A stretch of DNA of 30,814 nucleotides from Scenedesmus sp. ARA3 (Eukaryota > Chlorophyta > Chlorophyceae > Sphaeropleales > Scenedesmaceae), in the NCBI GenBank assembly GCA_004335835.1, contig RWJK01000847.1, positions 1-30,814 on the forward strand. The letters run 5' to 3'. The notes under the pieces are model-generated. The model was not told the origin of the DNA, did no database searches, and saw only the letters and a program-made list of their open reading frames with translations. The translations under genes were made by a program, and so were the position numbers. Positions 9,766-21,051 of the stretch are shown piece after piece; within the stretch, counting starts at the first letter, position 1; each line of letters opens with the position of its first letter.

Positions 9766-9881
9766 TTATCCCGTGGGAGTATTTGATTATCCCATGGAGA
9801 CCTGGAGGATAACTTGATTATCCCTGGTTGGATAACGGATAACCCATATGTAACAGTTATCCCTCCGTCATTAATGGATAA
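9766..9881. repeat. Cluster of eight GGATAA/TTATCC hexamers
   Basis: TTATCC occurs at 9766, 9787, 9818 and 9857; GGATAA at 9807, 9830, 9837 and 9876. Opposite orientations form two stem-loops: 9807-9823 (6-bp arms, 5-nt loop) and 9837-9863 (GGATAAC pairing with GTTATCC). Confidence 0.8.
9849..9853 (+). terminator. Candidate TGTAA polyadenylation signal for the Rieske-fold gene
   Basis: First + strand TGTAA after the stop codon at 9444, about 405 nt downstream, inside the loop of the second GGATAAC/GTTATCC stem-loop. Confidence 0.35.
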
Positions 9882-10657
9882 CTCATTGGAAACCTCACGG
9901 ATGCTGCTGCCCATGCAGCCGAAGCCAGTTGCAGTCATGAAGGATCTGTTACATCGTGATGTGAGCTGCAACCACATGCTACGTAGCCTGATTCTGCTGC
10001 ACGACTGGGAGGCATGTGGGCGCTGTGCATGGAGGCCATGCATGTTTATGTTGCATTCCCTGCAGAGTGCAGGACGGCCCTTGGGCAGAGCACACCTTGC
10101 AACCTGCAGCACAAACAGAGCGCTGGCAACATACTTTGCAACCATTTCAAGAATGAAGCACAAACCTGATGCACATGCATGCTGCACATCCGGGTTTTGC
10201 GACAAGCACTGCTGGCAGCAGCCACCATTCATGCCGTACAAGCGCACTGCATGAAAGCAGACAGCATCAAAACATTGCAAACAATTGCAGCAAACTCCAG
10301 GCCAAGATCTATGCTTGCCGCTGGGCTGCCAGACGCGAAACAACCACTGATAAGCCGTATATACATCACAAACAATGGTGGGTACAGCGTGGGTGGAGCC
10401 GAAAAACTGCCACACTGGAAGTGCGGAAGCCACACTGGCAGTGCAGCCTCCAATGTGGTGCATGGTTGCTGCCAGAAGCAGACGTGGTGCTCACCAATGC
10501 CAGTAGTGCACACATGCAGCGGCAGACAGCCTCCATACAGGACAAGTAGCGTACATAGGTACTGCAGACAGCTCGATACGTGGCGTCTGGAGCTTGCAAC
10601 AAATACAAGCCGAATGCGGTAGCAAACACTGCATGCGCTTGCATGTGGGGGCGCGCA

Positions 10658-10662
10658 TTACA
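10658..10662 (-). terminator. Candidate TGTAA polyadenylation signal for BCKDHA
   Basis: TTACA on the + strand, TGTAA in the sense of the gene, about 190 nt after the stop codon. A second candidate is at 9949-9953; the C/A-rich + strand continues past 10658, so the distal one may also be used. Confidence 0.35.
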
Positions 10663-10849
10663 GCAGCAGCAAGCCATGAAGCAGCGGACACCGCTGGAAA
10701 ACTGCAGCAACATGCCCGCACAGCTTGCCGGCTCACGTGGCTTGCACAATGATACATAAACGACAACTGCAATGCGTACACACCATATCAGAGCTCCGAG
10801 CTGCAGCAATTCCTCTCCTCAATCATGCGTTGCTGTACATTACTGCGCA

Positions 10850-11022
10850 TCACTGCACCGGCATGTCTGGCGGGCACAGGTGTGGGTGGCGGCGTGCCAC
10901 CTGCAGCGTCTCCTGCAGCTGCTCCTGCAGGTGCCACGGCATGTCTGCATACACATCACTGAACAGTGCTGACACCGGCGGCTTGGCCACCTTGCTGGCC
11001 TTCTCCAGCGCCTCAATGACCT

Positions 11023-11121
<99 letters not shown>

Positions 11122-14100
11122 GCAGCAGCCGCAGCAGAAGCAATGGTAACCGCAACAGCAGCATTGAGAGGCAGGGTTGCAGCAATGAAGTGGTGTAGCT
11201 GCAAGTGCGCTTGTGAGCTGTAAGCACCAAGCGTCAAGCTCATGCTGCGGCTCATGCTGCTGACTCAGCATCAGAAGCACGTGCTCCATCCCTCACAGCA
11301 TGAGCCGCTGACGACAGATGACGCTGTACAACACATGGATACGTCTCATAGTGCAAGTTATTGTGTTGCAACCGCACCTGCTGACGTGTGGCATGCCGCA
11401 GCTGCTTCTCCCGCTCCTCATCCCACCAGGCATTGGCCACCAGCCAGTGCCTGAAGCGCACCACTGGGTCACGTGCGCGCCACGCCACCATCTCCTCACG
11501 CGTGCGGTACCTGTGGCATGCAGGGAAGCCAGTTACTATGAGATGAAAGACGAGGTGTGCAAGATAGAAGGTGTGCGGTGTTGGCAGCATGCCAAGCGCG
11601 GGAGGAGTGGGCTGCAGCTGATGGGATTGCAAACATAACCACGCCACCACGTGCAGTGGCAGGAAACTTGTAGAGCATGTAACGATGTGTAGTTTGTTAC
11701 TGTGTCCAATGATGTGTGTGTGCTGTGCATCGTCATGCAGTGCACATGCAGCTGCTGCAAGACAGGGGCAGCCTGCAGGCATCTGGTCGCGTGCAGCCAT
11801 AGTATCGTCAGTCACTATAGTCAGCCCACCTGGATGAGTCATCTGAGGTGGAGTGGTGGCCGCTGCGGTATGACATGGCCTCAATGAGCACAGGGCAGCC
11901 GTCACGCAGCGCTATCTCACGCGCTGCGCGCGTCGCGCAGTACACTGCACGCGCATCACCACCGTCCACGCGGATGGCTGGCATGCCATATGCAGTGCCC
12001 CTGCAGGCGATGCCATCACCTGAACAGCAACACAGCAGATACACGCAGCAATCAAAGCGCAGCTGGGTGTGTGGTGTTGACGGTGCAGGCCGAGGACCAT
12101 CAATGTGTGCTGCTGCGTCCTGAATGTACGGAAATCCTCTGCTGAACAATGCGCAACAAATAATCGCCGTTCTGCGTGTGCAAGTTTATGTGCTCAGCGC
12201 GCACCTGCATACTGTTCATTGGCTGGCGTGCTGATGGCGTAGCCATTGTTGCGGCATATGAAGAGGCAAGGTGCGCCCAGCGTGGCAGCAAAGTTGAGTG
12301 CTGCATGGAAGTCGCCTTCACTGGAGGCACCCTCCCCAAAGTATGCTGCTGCCACAGTGTCAGCACCGTCCAACTGCAACAAAATGGAAGCAGGGTGGCA
12401 GCAGCAAGCAGCCGCAACAATGCAGCAGGTGCACAGAGAAGTCACTTTGACGTCAACGCGCAGCGACCGTGGCGGCATGTGCATAATTGCGGTCAAGCCA
12501 AAATAGCAGCACATCATCTTTGCTGTTCAACAAGCATCTGCACGACAACAACATGGTGATTGATGGCAAAGCCGGCACGCTTGCGCGCGCACACCTTCAT
12601 GGCATATGCTGCACCAGCCGCATGCGGCAGCTGTGTGGCCAGGGGCGATGACACTGTCTGGTAGTTGAGCTCCTTGCTGCCGTAATGGATGGGCATCTGC
12701 CTGCCCTGGCCAGGCTCCAAGCTGTTGCCGTACAGCTGTTGTTGCACACACGGCACAGCAGCAGCAGCAGCAGCAGCAGCAGACGTTCAGCCATGTGGTC
12801 GATTGGGCTGTTCCACATTGAACGGTGCAGGTACAGGCCAACAGGTGCTGCTGAGTCCATTGCTGTTGAGCTGTTGAGCCAAATGCAAATGCAGTGCAGT
12901 GTGTTGTGCAGCTGCAGGCCACTCAAGCAGGCACCGCTGCTTGACAGGGGAATGCAGCGTGCTGCACAAAGTTGCAGCTGCGCCAGCGCAAGCAGCGTCA
13001 GGTGGGCTTGCTCGTGCCCACCTGGTTGGCAAAATCGTCAAAGGAGAAGCCGCGCCACAGCAGCACGCCATGCTCTCGGTACTGCGAGAACACCTGCCAG
13101 CCAGTAAGCAGCAGCCACAGCAGGCTGAGTCAACTACACAAAGTTGGTCTGCGCACATGTTGATAGGCGACATCAAGTCAGTCTGTGCACATGTTGCTCT
13201 GCACGCGACAGACGCCAAGCTGCCTGGTTGTGGTCTGCTGACACAGGCCCATCAGTGGCACTGCAACTGACTGCATGCTGAATGTTGGCACAGCCTATTG
13301 CTGAGCTCACCATGTCCCTGGGATCAAGCCCTGCAGCACTGCCCACTACTGTTGCCTCCTCGCCTGCAGTCGCAACGAAATTGACATCGCAGCACAGATC
13401 AGCCCCCAGTAGTGACACACAGCTATGGAGCATGCATTGACAAGCAGGATGTGCAGCTGGCTGCATGCACGTTGTGGCGAGCAGTCTAAGGCATGTGACA
13501 ATAGGTATGTTGCGTCCTTAGCTACCCTGTAAAGCACCTTTACAAAATTTGCATAACGCACGCTCACCAGCACAGGTCATGAAGAAGGAAAAGCGGCCCT
13601 GCATGCATGCAGGCAGTTATACAGTACACACAGCAGTGTGACGTAGCATCTTGTGTTGAGGAGAATCATGGCAAGCGTCAAGTAGGCATCAACCACCACT
13701 TTTGCACCCGTCCCGTGCTCGCAACACTTGTCAACCGCATGAAACAGCTGGCCAAAGGAACTGCTCAAGGCGTCGCTAGTGGCCTGTATGAGGGCTGCAG
13801 ACCCATACTGACAAACACCAGTATGCGCTACACCAACACAGAAAGCGTTACCTCTCATGAGACCCTCCTGCGCTGATACATGCTGCCAGCACCATATGCA
13901 CATGCCAACAGCCAACCGTCCAGCTCAGCACTGACCTGGCGCTGCGCATCATAGCAGATGGTGTCCATCACTTGCAGCTTGGCCATGGCTGTGTACAGCG
14001 CAACTGCATCCTGCTGCTGCAGGTCATGCGGCACTACTGCATCCGGGATATGCTTGCCCGTGCCATCCAGAGTGCGGTAACAAGGGATACGTGGGCTGCT

Positions 14101-14346
14101 GGGTGTCAACGGCCCACCCAAGAACTCCATGCTGTGTGTGAATGGCACACGGCCGCCTGGAAATTCAAGCGTATCTGCCGCATCCTGCGAGGTGCTCTCG
14201 GCTGGCGCTGCTGCTGCACCTGCTGATGCAGTGCTTGCAGTGCTGAGCTGGCGCTGCACATGCCGCAGCAGGTGCAGGCTGCTGCATGCTAGCTGTGCCA
14301 AGCTGCTAGGGCCCAGACTGGAGTTGCATACGATGCGTGATAGCAT
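10850..14346 (-). CDS. BCKDHA: Branched-chain 2-oxoacid dehydrogenase E1 subunit alpha, mitochondrial
   Basis: ThDP-dependent E1 alpha decarboxylates the 2-oxoacids of Leu, Ile and Val in the mitochondrial matrix, working with E1 beta, E2 and E3. Nine exons: 14346-13936, 13598-13568, 13363-13311, 13093-13022, 12735-12595, 12373-12205, 12019-11830, 11510-11378, 11020-10850; 1371 nt, 456 residues, every phase consistent and length normal for the family. Residues 1-40 ([20 protein letters not shown]...) form a mitochondrial presequence; the frame is open to an upstream ATG at 14466. Family blocks in order: [74 protein letters not shown], the ThDP motif (Gly249-Glu-Gly to Arg277-Asn-Asn) and [13 protein letters not shown]. 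The regulatory loop [16 protein letters not shown] keeps the kinase-target Ser (about 349). The motif has GEG where most have GDG. Confidence 0.95.
11024..11119. repeat. (CAG)n run, about 32 units, at the last intron's 3' splice site of BCKDHA
   Basis: Longest pure triplet tract in the window. On the gene's sense strand it is (CTG)n running directly into the CAG of the 3' splice site (AG at 11022-11021), so it occupies the place of the pyrimidine tract. Confidence 0.95.
12756..12781. repeat. (CAG)n run, 8-9 units, in BCKDHA intron 4
   Basis: Sense-strand CTG tract that ends about 20 nt before the 3' splice site (12737-12736) of the fifth exon. Confidence 0.85.
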
Positions 14347-15034
14347 GTTCAGGTTGAAGCTGGCAGCTCCTGCAGCTACAGCTGCTGCTACCCAGCCGAG
14401 AGATGAGTTGATGTGACTGTACCGGATGGAGCAACTTGCCCTGTTCGTTGCTGACTGCAGGGACAATTACAGTTCTATAAACAGATCAGCTTAACACAGA
14501 ACAAGACAAGCAATGCACCCGTGACAGGGCCTCGCCCAGCAGTAGCAGAGTGGTTTGAAGCTGCCCACGTCAGTCGGGCCCTGATGGCGCAAGCTCGGGT
14601 AAGCATTTAAAACGATCAAAAACTTGAGCTTCACACTACGCAGACATTCTGGCTTGGGCTGCAGGCATTCGCAACAAAAACCCTTGCCTCGTATCATCAG
14701 GACTCCTCATCGTGGCTCCTCCACTATCTGCAAGCCTCGTCGGGCACGCAAACATCATCATAAAGCGCATTCAAATGTTTTGTTTTGTATCCCAGCTTGC
14801 ACACCAGTAGCTGCTCCATTCTGTGTTGTTGCCTTCAAAACTGCTGCGCGGCTCTTTCCTCTGACGTGCTGAGAGTGACTGGTCAGCACCCCGTTTATTA
14901 TGTAGTGATTGATCAGTGTGAATTCAACCACTGCAACTGCCTGCAATCTTGTTTTGACTGAACGGTAGCGCACAGCTGCACTGCTTCACCAACGATGAAA
15001 TCAAGAAAACGCCGATCCAACAAACGCAGCTAGC
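14347..15034. promoter_or_regulatory. Divergent promoter region shared by BCKDHA (-) and the GT32-FkbM gene (+)
   Basis: 688 bp between the two predicted start codons. No coding sequence recognised apart from a possible BCKDHA N-terminal extension to 14466. Composition is less repetitive and more AT-rich (for example 14760-14780 and 14890-14930) than the flanking genes. No specific control element can be named. Confidence 0.45.
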
Positions 15035-18000
15035 ATGCATCACGTAGTAGCATCAGGGGATAGCAGCTGCGGGGGCGAGGCGAGCGTGCTGTTGTCACCA
15101 AACAGCAGTTCCACTCACCATAGGTCTGTGCAGCATGGCCATATGGCACCAGCAGAGCTACGACCGCCTCCAGCACGCTACACAGCCCACACCACCAACC
15201 TGGCATGCCTTGCCAGCGTTCCAACCAGCAAGATCAGCCCTGGCCGCTGGTCTAGAGGAACAGCAGCACACGACGCAGCCTGCACACAGCGTCTGCCACG
15301 CACCAGCGTGCTATGCCGGCTGATGGCAGCCATGATAGCACTGCTAGTGCTGCTGCAGGCAGTATCATGCGGCATGTTCTTCTGTGTGCGGCTGCCGTTC
15401 AGCAACAGGCCATATGTAGACTACAGAGACTTGATCAGCGAGTTAGATATGGAGGGTCCTGCAAGCAGCAGTAGCAGCAGCACCAGCAGCATCGTGGCTG
15501 CAGCAAGCAGCAGCCTCAGCCGGCAGCAGCAGCAGCTGACAGCGCCAAAGCTCATACCGCGCGTCATCCACCAGACATACCGCAGCACGCGCCTGCCTGC
15601 GTCAGCCAAGCAGTTCATGCACAGCTGGCAGGAGCGCAACGGAGAGGCTTGGCAGGTCCGGCTGTACAGCGATGAAGCCTGCTTGAATTTTGTGCGGCGC
15701 GAGTTTCCGGAGTACTTTGAGGCCTACATGAACCTGCCGAAGGAGGTGGAGAGGGCAGATTTCTTCAGGTGGGGCTTGCAGGACAGCAAGCAGCAGTGCA
15801 GCGGCAAGCAGGCCAACAGCTCAGGAAGGTTCTGCCTGGCTAGCAGAGGTGTCAGACATACAAGTTGGATAAAGGCTGCTAGGGGAGTTTAGGAAATATG
15901 TTACGGCACTCAGTTGGCATCTCTTCTGTGTCATGGCAGCAGCTGCGCAGCATTTGCAATTGGCCATGTGTGTGCAGCCGCATTGCACCCAGGCAGCAGC
16001 CCCTTCCAGCCGCCAGTTTCCTGCTGTGCTTTACCTCCTGACGTCTCAATTCTAGTGTAGCAATGGCGGGCAGGGGGCAGTGCTGGTTGACGTGCAACAC
16101 AATATCTTATCTATGCTTGCAGGAAGCAGCAGCTGCAGCAGCAGCCTGCGCAAATGTGTGATCGTTCAACCAGTCATCTCCTGATGACTGCCAGATTGTT
16201 CACATCTGCACACCCCACATTGACTTATCTGCACTACTACTGCTGCTGCCATCTTCTGCCTGTGCTGCCTCATGTACCTCCCAATGCAGGTACATGGTGG
16301 TGCTGCGCCTGGGAGGTGTGTACGCAGACATTGATGTGGAGTGCAGGCAGCCGCTGGATGGTGTGATCCAGCCAGCAGATACACTGCTGGTGGGCTGGGA
16401 TGCTGAGCTGGCAGACATTGCTGCTGCTGCAACACAGCAGTATGCGCGGCAGCGCCAGATCGCCACCTGGTTTTTTGCAGCAGCGCCGGGGCACCCCGTG
16501 CTGCGCGAGCTGTGCGATCACATCGCGCACAATGCGATGACGGTGTTCTCCAACAACACAGTGCGCGATACGCTGGAGCGCACAGGGCAGGGAGTGTGGA
16601 CGGATCGGGTGCTGCGGCATGCACTGCAGCACCCAGCAGCCAAGGTGCGCATGCGCTGTTGTTTCATCACGTTGGGGCATATGTATGTGTTCTGTTGATG
16701 CCACTGAATGCGCAGTGGACAGCGCATCAGCTGCGTGTGGTTGTGCGTATGCTTGCGCTAACAACAAACTCTGCGATGTATGCAGCGGCAGCACAAGCAC
16801 TGCACATCACATATATCTTGGTGGCCGTTGTCAGCCAGCTCAGCAGACCGTTGTGTTTAAACTTTCCCTCCACACACGCCTGCTGCTACTTTCTTGTTCT
16901 TGATTCTTCCTCTTGTTCTTGAATTTGGTTCTGCCTGCAGCACGACGACCCCTGGAAGGTGCGCATCCTGCCCCGTGTGGCGTTTGGCGTGCACCCCTCA
17001 GGCGATGATGAGCTGGGACCTCACCTGCCAGGGGTGGTGGTGCTGCACCACTTCTTGGGCAGCTGGCAGTGGCAGGGCTCCTGGGCGCGCGGCATGCCTG
17101 CACACCGCAAGGCCCTGCAGATCATGTCTCCGCTGCTGCCTAAGGGCTGGGTTAGGTGGGTGGCTGCGGCATGGTGTGACTGCAGCAGCTGCGGCTTTTG
17201 TGGCTGCATGGCGTGCGCAGCAATGGCTGGAGGCATGGAAAGGTTCAAACAGCACTGTGCTTCGTTTCAGCAGCACGTCAGTTGTTTAGCCAGACTGGTG
17301 TGGTGCTGTGAGTGGGTTTTGGATTTGTTTTTGCTATTGGTGCAGTCGCGCTCCGCCATGACTGCTGCCGGATACTACTGCTCTCACCTTCCCTCATGTC
17401 ATACAGTACCACTGCCATTCGCTGTGCTGCTGACAATGCTGTTGTTGCGCTGGCTATATTGTTGCTGCTGCAGGACGAGCAGCGGCGTGCATGGCGAGGC
17501 CGAGCCTGTGCGTGCCAGCAACGTGTCACACTTCCCAGTGAGCGTGAACTTTGTGCCTCCGTTCACCATGATGGTGGACCTGGTTGGCTCTGGTGACAAG
17601 CAGGCTGATGTGGATGTCAGCGCAGCAGTCACAGCACACGGCGCATGGCAGCCGGCAGTGGCACCTTACAGGAAGCCCGCTGTTGTGGAGGCCCTGGTAG
17701 GGGCACTCAGCAGGCACAGCAGCAGCCACGCCAACAGTCCTGTAGGCGCTGGCAGCAGCAGCAGCAGTGGCAGCGGCCCTGCCGCAACGGACCATGCAGT
17801 GGCTCCGGCTCCTGCAGTAACAACTGCTGCTTCAGTCGCTGCTCCCAGCAGTAGCCACAGCAGCAGTAGGAGTGCTGCTGCCGCACGGCAGCAGCCGCAC
17901 AGAGGCGTCCTGGTTGACATAGGTGCAGGCCATGGCTTTTTCAGCCTTGCAGCAGCAGCGCGTGGCCACCGTGTCATCGCATTTGAGACTGCGCCAGGCA

Positions 18001-19550
18001 GCTTAGCAGCGTTCAAGGCAAGCATTGCATACAACGGCTTTGGCAGCCTCATTGAGCTCCGTAACACAGTGCTGGGTGCAACACCGGGCAAGGTTTGCCT
18101 GCAGCAGCAGGATGAGCTTGCAGGCGCTGCTGCTGCTGCTGCTGCTGCAGATGGCAGTGCTGCAACCCAGCAACAGCAGCAGCAGGCAGGCCCTGCCTCA
18201 AGCGCAGCTGGAGATAGCAGTGAGCTGAGCACAGGCACAGCCGGTGTGTTTGCAGATGCTAGTGTGCCGGCCGCAGATGGAAGCAGCAGCAGCAGCAACG
18301 GCTTGGGTAGGCCGCAGCAGCGGCTGTTGCTTCCTGAGGTAGTTCTGCGCAGGCGGCGAGGCTACCCTCAGCTGTCAGAGGCATCAGAGACCAGCAGCAG
18401 CAGCAGCGCTGGCTGTGCACGCCCTGCGCAGCGTATGCGGCTGTCTGATGCGCTTGCGAACAGCACTGGCGTTGCCGTGCTGCGTGTCAGTGCACACGGC
18501 CATGAAGGCTTCATCATTGAGGGTGCATTGGACCTGCTGAAGTCGCCTGGCAAGCCAGATGTAGTGTACATCGAGTTCTGCCCGGCAGCAATGCGTGCGG
18601 CAGGGTACACGCAGCCGCAGCAGCTGCTGCAGCAGCTCTATGAGCTCGGGTACACTGATGTGGCGCATGCTGGGCGAGTGTGCGACAAGCGCTGGGGCAA
18701 TGTGACACGCGGCATGCGGCTGCAGGTGAGAGCTATGGGTGTGCTCATCAGCTGGTCCGGTTTTGCTGATCGGCAGATGGGTTGGGCCGATGGTGCGGTA
18801 AATTGGGCCATGGCTGCGGTACTGGCAGCACCTGGTAGTGGTACGGGTGCAAGCACGTCTGTTGCAGCAGCTGTGAGCATCATACTGCCTAATGCCAAAC
18901 CTTGCAGGCATCTGGCATTGCTGTGTGCGGCAGCCAGTCAGACCTCCATGCGCGTTCACCGGCTGCGCTTTGTGTACGATGCTCAGTTTGGCGCTGCCGG
19001 GTGCATTCTCTCCCTGCAGGTCACGCTGTCGCCGTCAGCGCATGCGATGCAGCAGCCCACCTGGTGCAAGCTGCGCCCGGAGCACTTCCAGCTGCTGCTG
19101 GACCATGCTGATGCAGCAGTGCCGGAGAATGTGCTGTTTGTGCTGGGGCACCCAAACCACCAACAAGGCGAGGCTGCAGAGGGCCCTAGGGCCAGCAACA
19201 GCAGCGGCTCTGGCCAGGAAAGCAGTGGTTCAAATGCAGGCAATGGTAGCAAGCACAGCAGCAGGGAACAGGTAGGCAGCTCGCACGGCGTCCCGGCTGC
19301 TGCAGCAGCGGCACCCGTCACTGACAAAGCAGCAGTGCAAGGTGTGGGTCTAAGCAGCAGCAGCAGAGCTGGCCAGCAGGGTAGCAGCGTTGCTGCAGCT
19401 ACAGGCGCTGCTGGCAGTAGGCAAGCAGCAGGGAGCGCCGCAAGGCAGGTAGCAGCGGGCAAGGCTGCAGCTGCATACCAAAGTGTACGGTCAAAACACA
19501 ATCTGGGCAGGCGGGTGGGCATGCGTGGCGCTGGCAGGGATGGGCGGTGA
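15035..19550 (+). CDS. GT32 (OCH1-like) glycosyltransferase fused to FkbM-family methyltransferase, type II membrane protein
   Basis: Five exons: 15035-15768, 16290-16644, 16941-17155, 17474-18725, 19020-19550; 3087 nt, 1028 residues, phases consistent. One hydrophobic segment (about 97-119, MIALLVLLQAVSCGMFFCV) suggests a Golgi type II anchor. GT32 domain, about 171-430: LIPRVIHQTYRSTRLP, KEVERADFFRYMVVLRLGG, then VYADIDVEC with the DXD metal/nucleotide-sugar motif (Asp258, Asp260), WFFAAAPGHPVLREL and a C-terminal HHFLGSWQWQGSW. A Ser/Ala-rich linker (about 480-575) leads to the methyltransferase, about 576-852: SAM-binding VLVDIGAGHGFFSLAA (Asp583), RVIAFETAPGSLAAFK, LRVSAHGHEGFIIEGALDLL and DVVYIEFCPAAMR, the FkbM pattern, interrupted by a low-complexity insert (about 655-770). 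The C-terminus is Ser/Ala-rich. It probably adds and O-methylates a sugar on a glycan; donor and acceptor unknown. The start is uncertain (also 15158 or 15323). Confidence 0.85.
17156..17473 (+). other. Stop-free, frame-preserving intron 3 of the GT32-FkbM gene
   Basis: 318 nt from GTGGGT to TTGTTGCTGCTGCAG. It is a multiple of three with no in-frame stop, so retention would insert 106 residues (Cys/Leu/Trp-rich, unlike the domain sequence). The typical borders and the unlike composition favour an intron. Confidence 0.7.
18726..19019 (+). other. Stop-free, frame-preserving intron 4 of the GT32-FkbM gene
   Basis: 294 nt from GTGAGAGC to TTCTCTCCCTGCAG, again a multiple of three without in-frame stop. 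Removing it joins GMRLQ to VTLSPSAHAM. Retention would add 98 residues. Confidence 0.7.
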
Positions 19551-19884
19551 AAGGGGGTGCTGCGCAGCTGCCCTGAGTTAGTGAGGCGTAGCTGGCAGCT
19601 GCAGCAACTGCGGCTGGCTGCTTGCACTGGCGCCACCTGGTTGGCACTGTTCAATCAGCGTGGTGTGGGCTGTCAAAGCAGAGTAGGTAGCGTAGTCAGG
19701 AGGAGTGCAGCAGAGTGTCACAGGCGCTGTGATTTTGAGCTCAGAAGTGACGTGCCCTGCACCAATGCTCATTGCATAGCAGAGCAGAGCATGTCACCTT
19801 TGCTGAAAAGCAAGCAGACAGCATCCAGCCGCAGCCACTCCCTTTATGGTAGCATGCTGTGTATGTTGTGTGGGACGTTGGGAC

Positions 19885-19921
19885 GCGCGCGCGTGTGTGT
19901 GTGCGTGTGCATGTGTGTGAC
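19885..19921. repeat. Alternating (CG)n(TG)n purine-pyrimidine tract
   Basis: About 37 nt of nearly perfect purine-pyrimidine alternation, GCGCGCG then TGTGTGTG with a few C substitutions. This type of sequence can adopt left-handed DNA. It lies in the 3' region of the GT32-FkbM gene. Confidence 0.8.
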
Positions 19922-20757
19922 CGAGACATATTCCTGCTGCTGGTGCTGATGCAGCCAGCGTGTATTGCTGTTGGCATGTGCGGTTTGCTGCATCTGCAGC
20001 TCAGCGTCAACTGCAAGCACAGCGGTGGCGAGCGTGACGGATGACCGCCGTGCAGCGAATGACGCGCCAGTGGTGTCAGCAACATGTTTTTGCTCAGGTT
20101 TTGGCGGTGCTGAAGCTATGCAGCCCATGTTGCACACGTCCATCAGTGGTGATGAAGCATGTGAAGACATGCTCATGCATCATGTTGCTTGCTGCAGCAG
20201 CTGGTCTACAGGGGCAGCTTGTGACATCAAGCTTATCACTATGTCAACACCAAGTGTGGATGTGCCAGAAGGTTGCAGCAAGCAGTCACTGCAGAGTCCA
20301 GTCTTGTCCAGCAGCACGTGAAGCACTTGCCATGTTTTGCATCTTTTTTGTAGCCGGTTTTACCAGTTTCCGTGCTCACGACAGTTAGAATCAGCTGGTC
20401 AACAAGTTGGCTCCTATGTGCGCCAGCAACTTCTCGTGGTGCAATGCTGTGCAGAGCATTCTGCAGTTGGGAGGCAGCAAGCACCTGCAACATTTGCTGC
20501 CTTGAGGACAAGAAGAGTCCAAGCATGAAAAGGCATTGCACTCTAGGGCACTGCATGGTACTGCCGGCAAATACGCTAGCGTGCTGCAGTGCATGGTGCT
20601 GCTCGAGTACCGCGAGTACTTGCTGTGCATGCCATGTGTGGTTCACGCACCAGGCGCGTAGGGATACAGGCAGTGCGGTGATCTCGTTCATATGCAAGGC
20701 CATCTTGCGTATATGCGACGTGTGCATGGTTGCTGCTGGTGCGTTCAAGTACGCTGT

Positions 20758-20762
20758 TGTAA
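20758..20762 (+). terminator. Candidate TGTAA polyadenylation signal for GT32-FkbM
   Basis: First + strand TGTAA I find after the stop at 19550, about 1.2 kb downstream, where the T/G-rich stretch gives way to AT-richer sequence. Confidence 0.35.
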
Positions 20763-21051
20763 CAAGGTCATATGTGTTTGACTTGCTAGGGTTTGTTGTG
20801 GCAGTGAACAGTCACGGGGACTTGGCAGGGACGATCAGTAATCCATTGAAACCAATTAATTGAAACGTATTGCATCGGTGCGGTTCATGAGCGGATCGCC
20901 CTAGCAACCAGAGCTCCGCTTGTTGCAACTGTGCCAGCAACACACGAAGGCTTGTGACGAACATGCTGCCGAAATCTTTGCATAGTTCACAGCGCTTGTT
21001 CTGTTGAATTAAGCTACTAGCGGGATCGCAGCTCCACGCCCAACACGGTGC

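Larger units (their letters stand above)
9445..10849. other. Intergenic region between convergent genes
   Basis: No recognisable coding sequence; the 252-codon minus-strand frame at 9705-10463 has no domain-like content. 9445-9700 is T/G-rich (3' UTR of the Rieske-fold gene) and about 10000-10849 is C/A-rich (antisense view of the BCKDHA 3' UTR). Between them lies the GGATAA/TTATCC cluster. Candidate signals are TGTAA (+) at 9849-9853 and TGTAA (-) at 9953-9949 and 10662-10658. Confidence 0.5.
19551..21051. other. Long 3' region of GT32-FkbM and promoter of the next gene
   Basis: No coding sequence recognised. 19551 to about 20770 is T/G-rich on the + strand and ends at a TGTAA (20758-20762), consistent with a 1.2-kb 3' UTR. 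20780-21051 is more AT-rich (for example ATTGAAACCAATTAATTGAA near 20845-20864) and is the likely promoter and 5' UTR of the gene starting at 21052. Confidence 0.45.

Noticed and set aside
9705..10463. 252-codon minus-strand open frame
   Set aside because: No domain-like content, Cys/His/Arg-rich composition, no supporting splice sites; it lies in the intergenic region between two converging genes.
10840..11289. Poly-Cys, poly-Ala and poly-Ser frames over the CAG run
   Set aside because: The run is intronic in BCKDHA; only the 56 residues after 11020 on the minus strand belong to the protein.
20239..20863. Open frames of about 165 codons on both strands
   Set aside because: No recognisable protein features on either strand; better explained as the 3' UTR of the GT32-FkbM gene.
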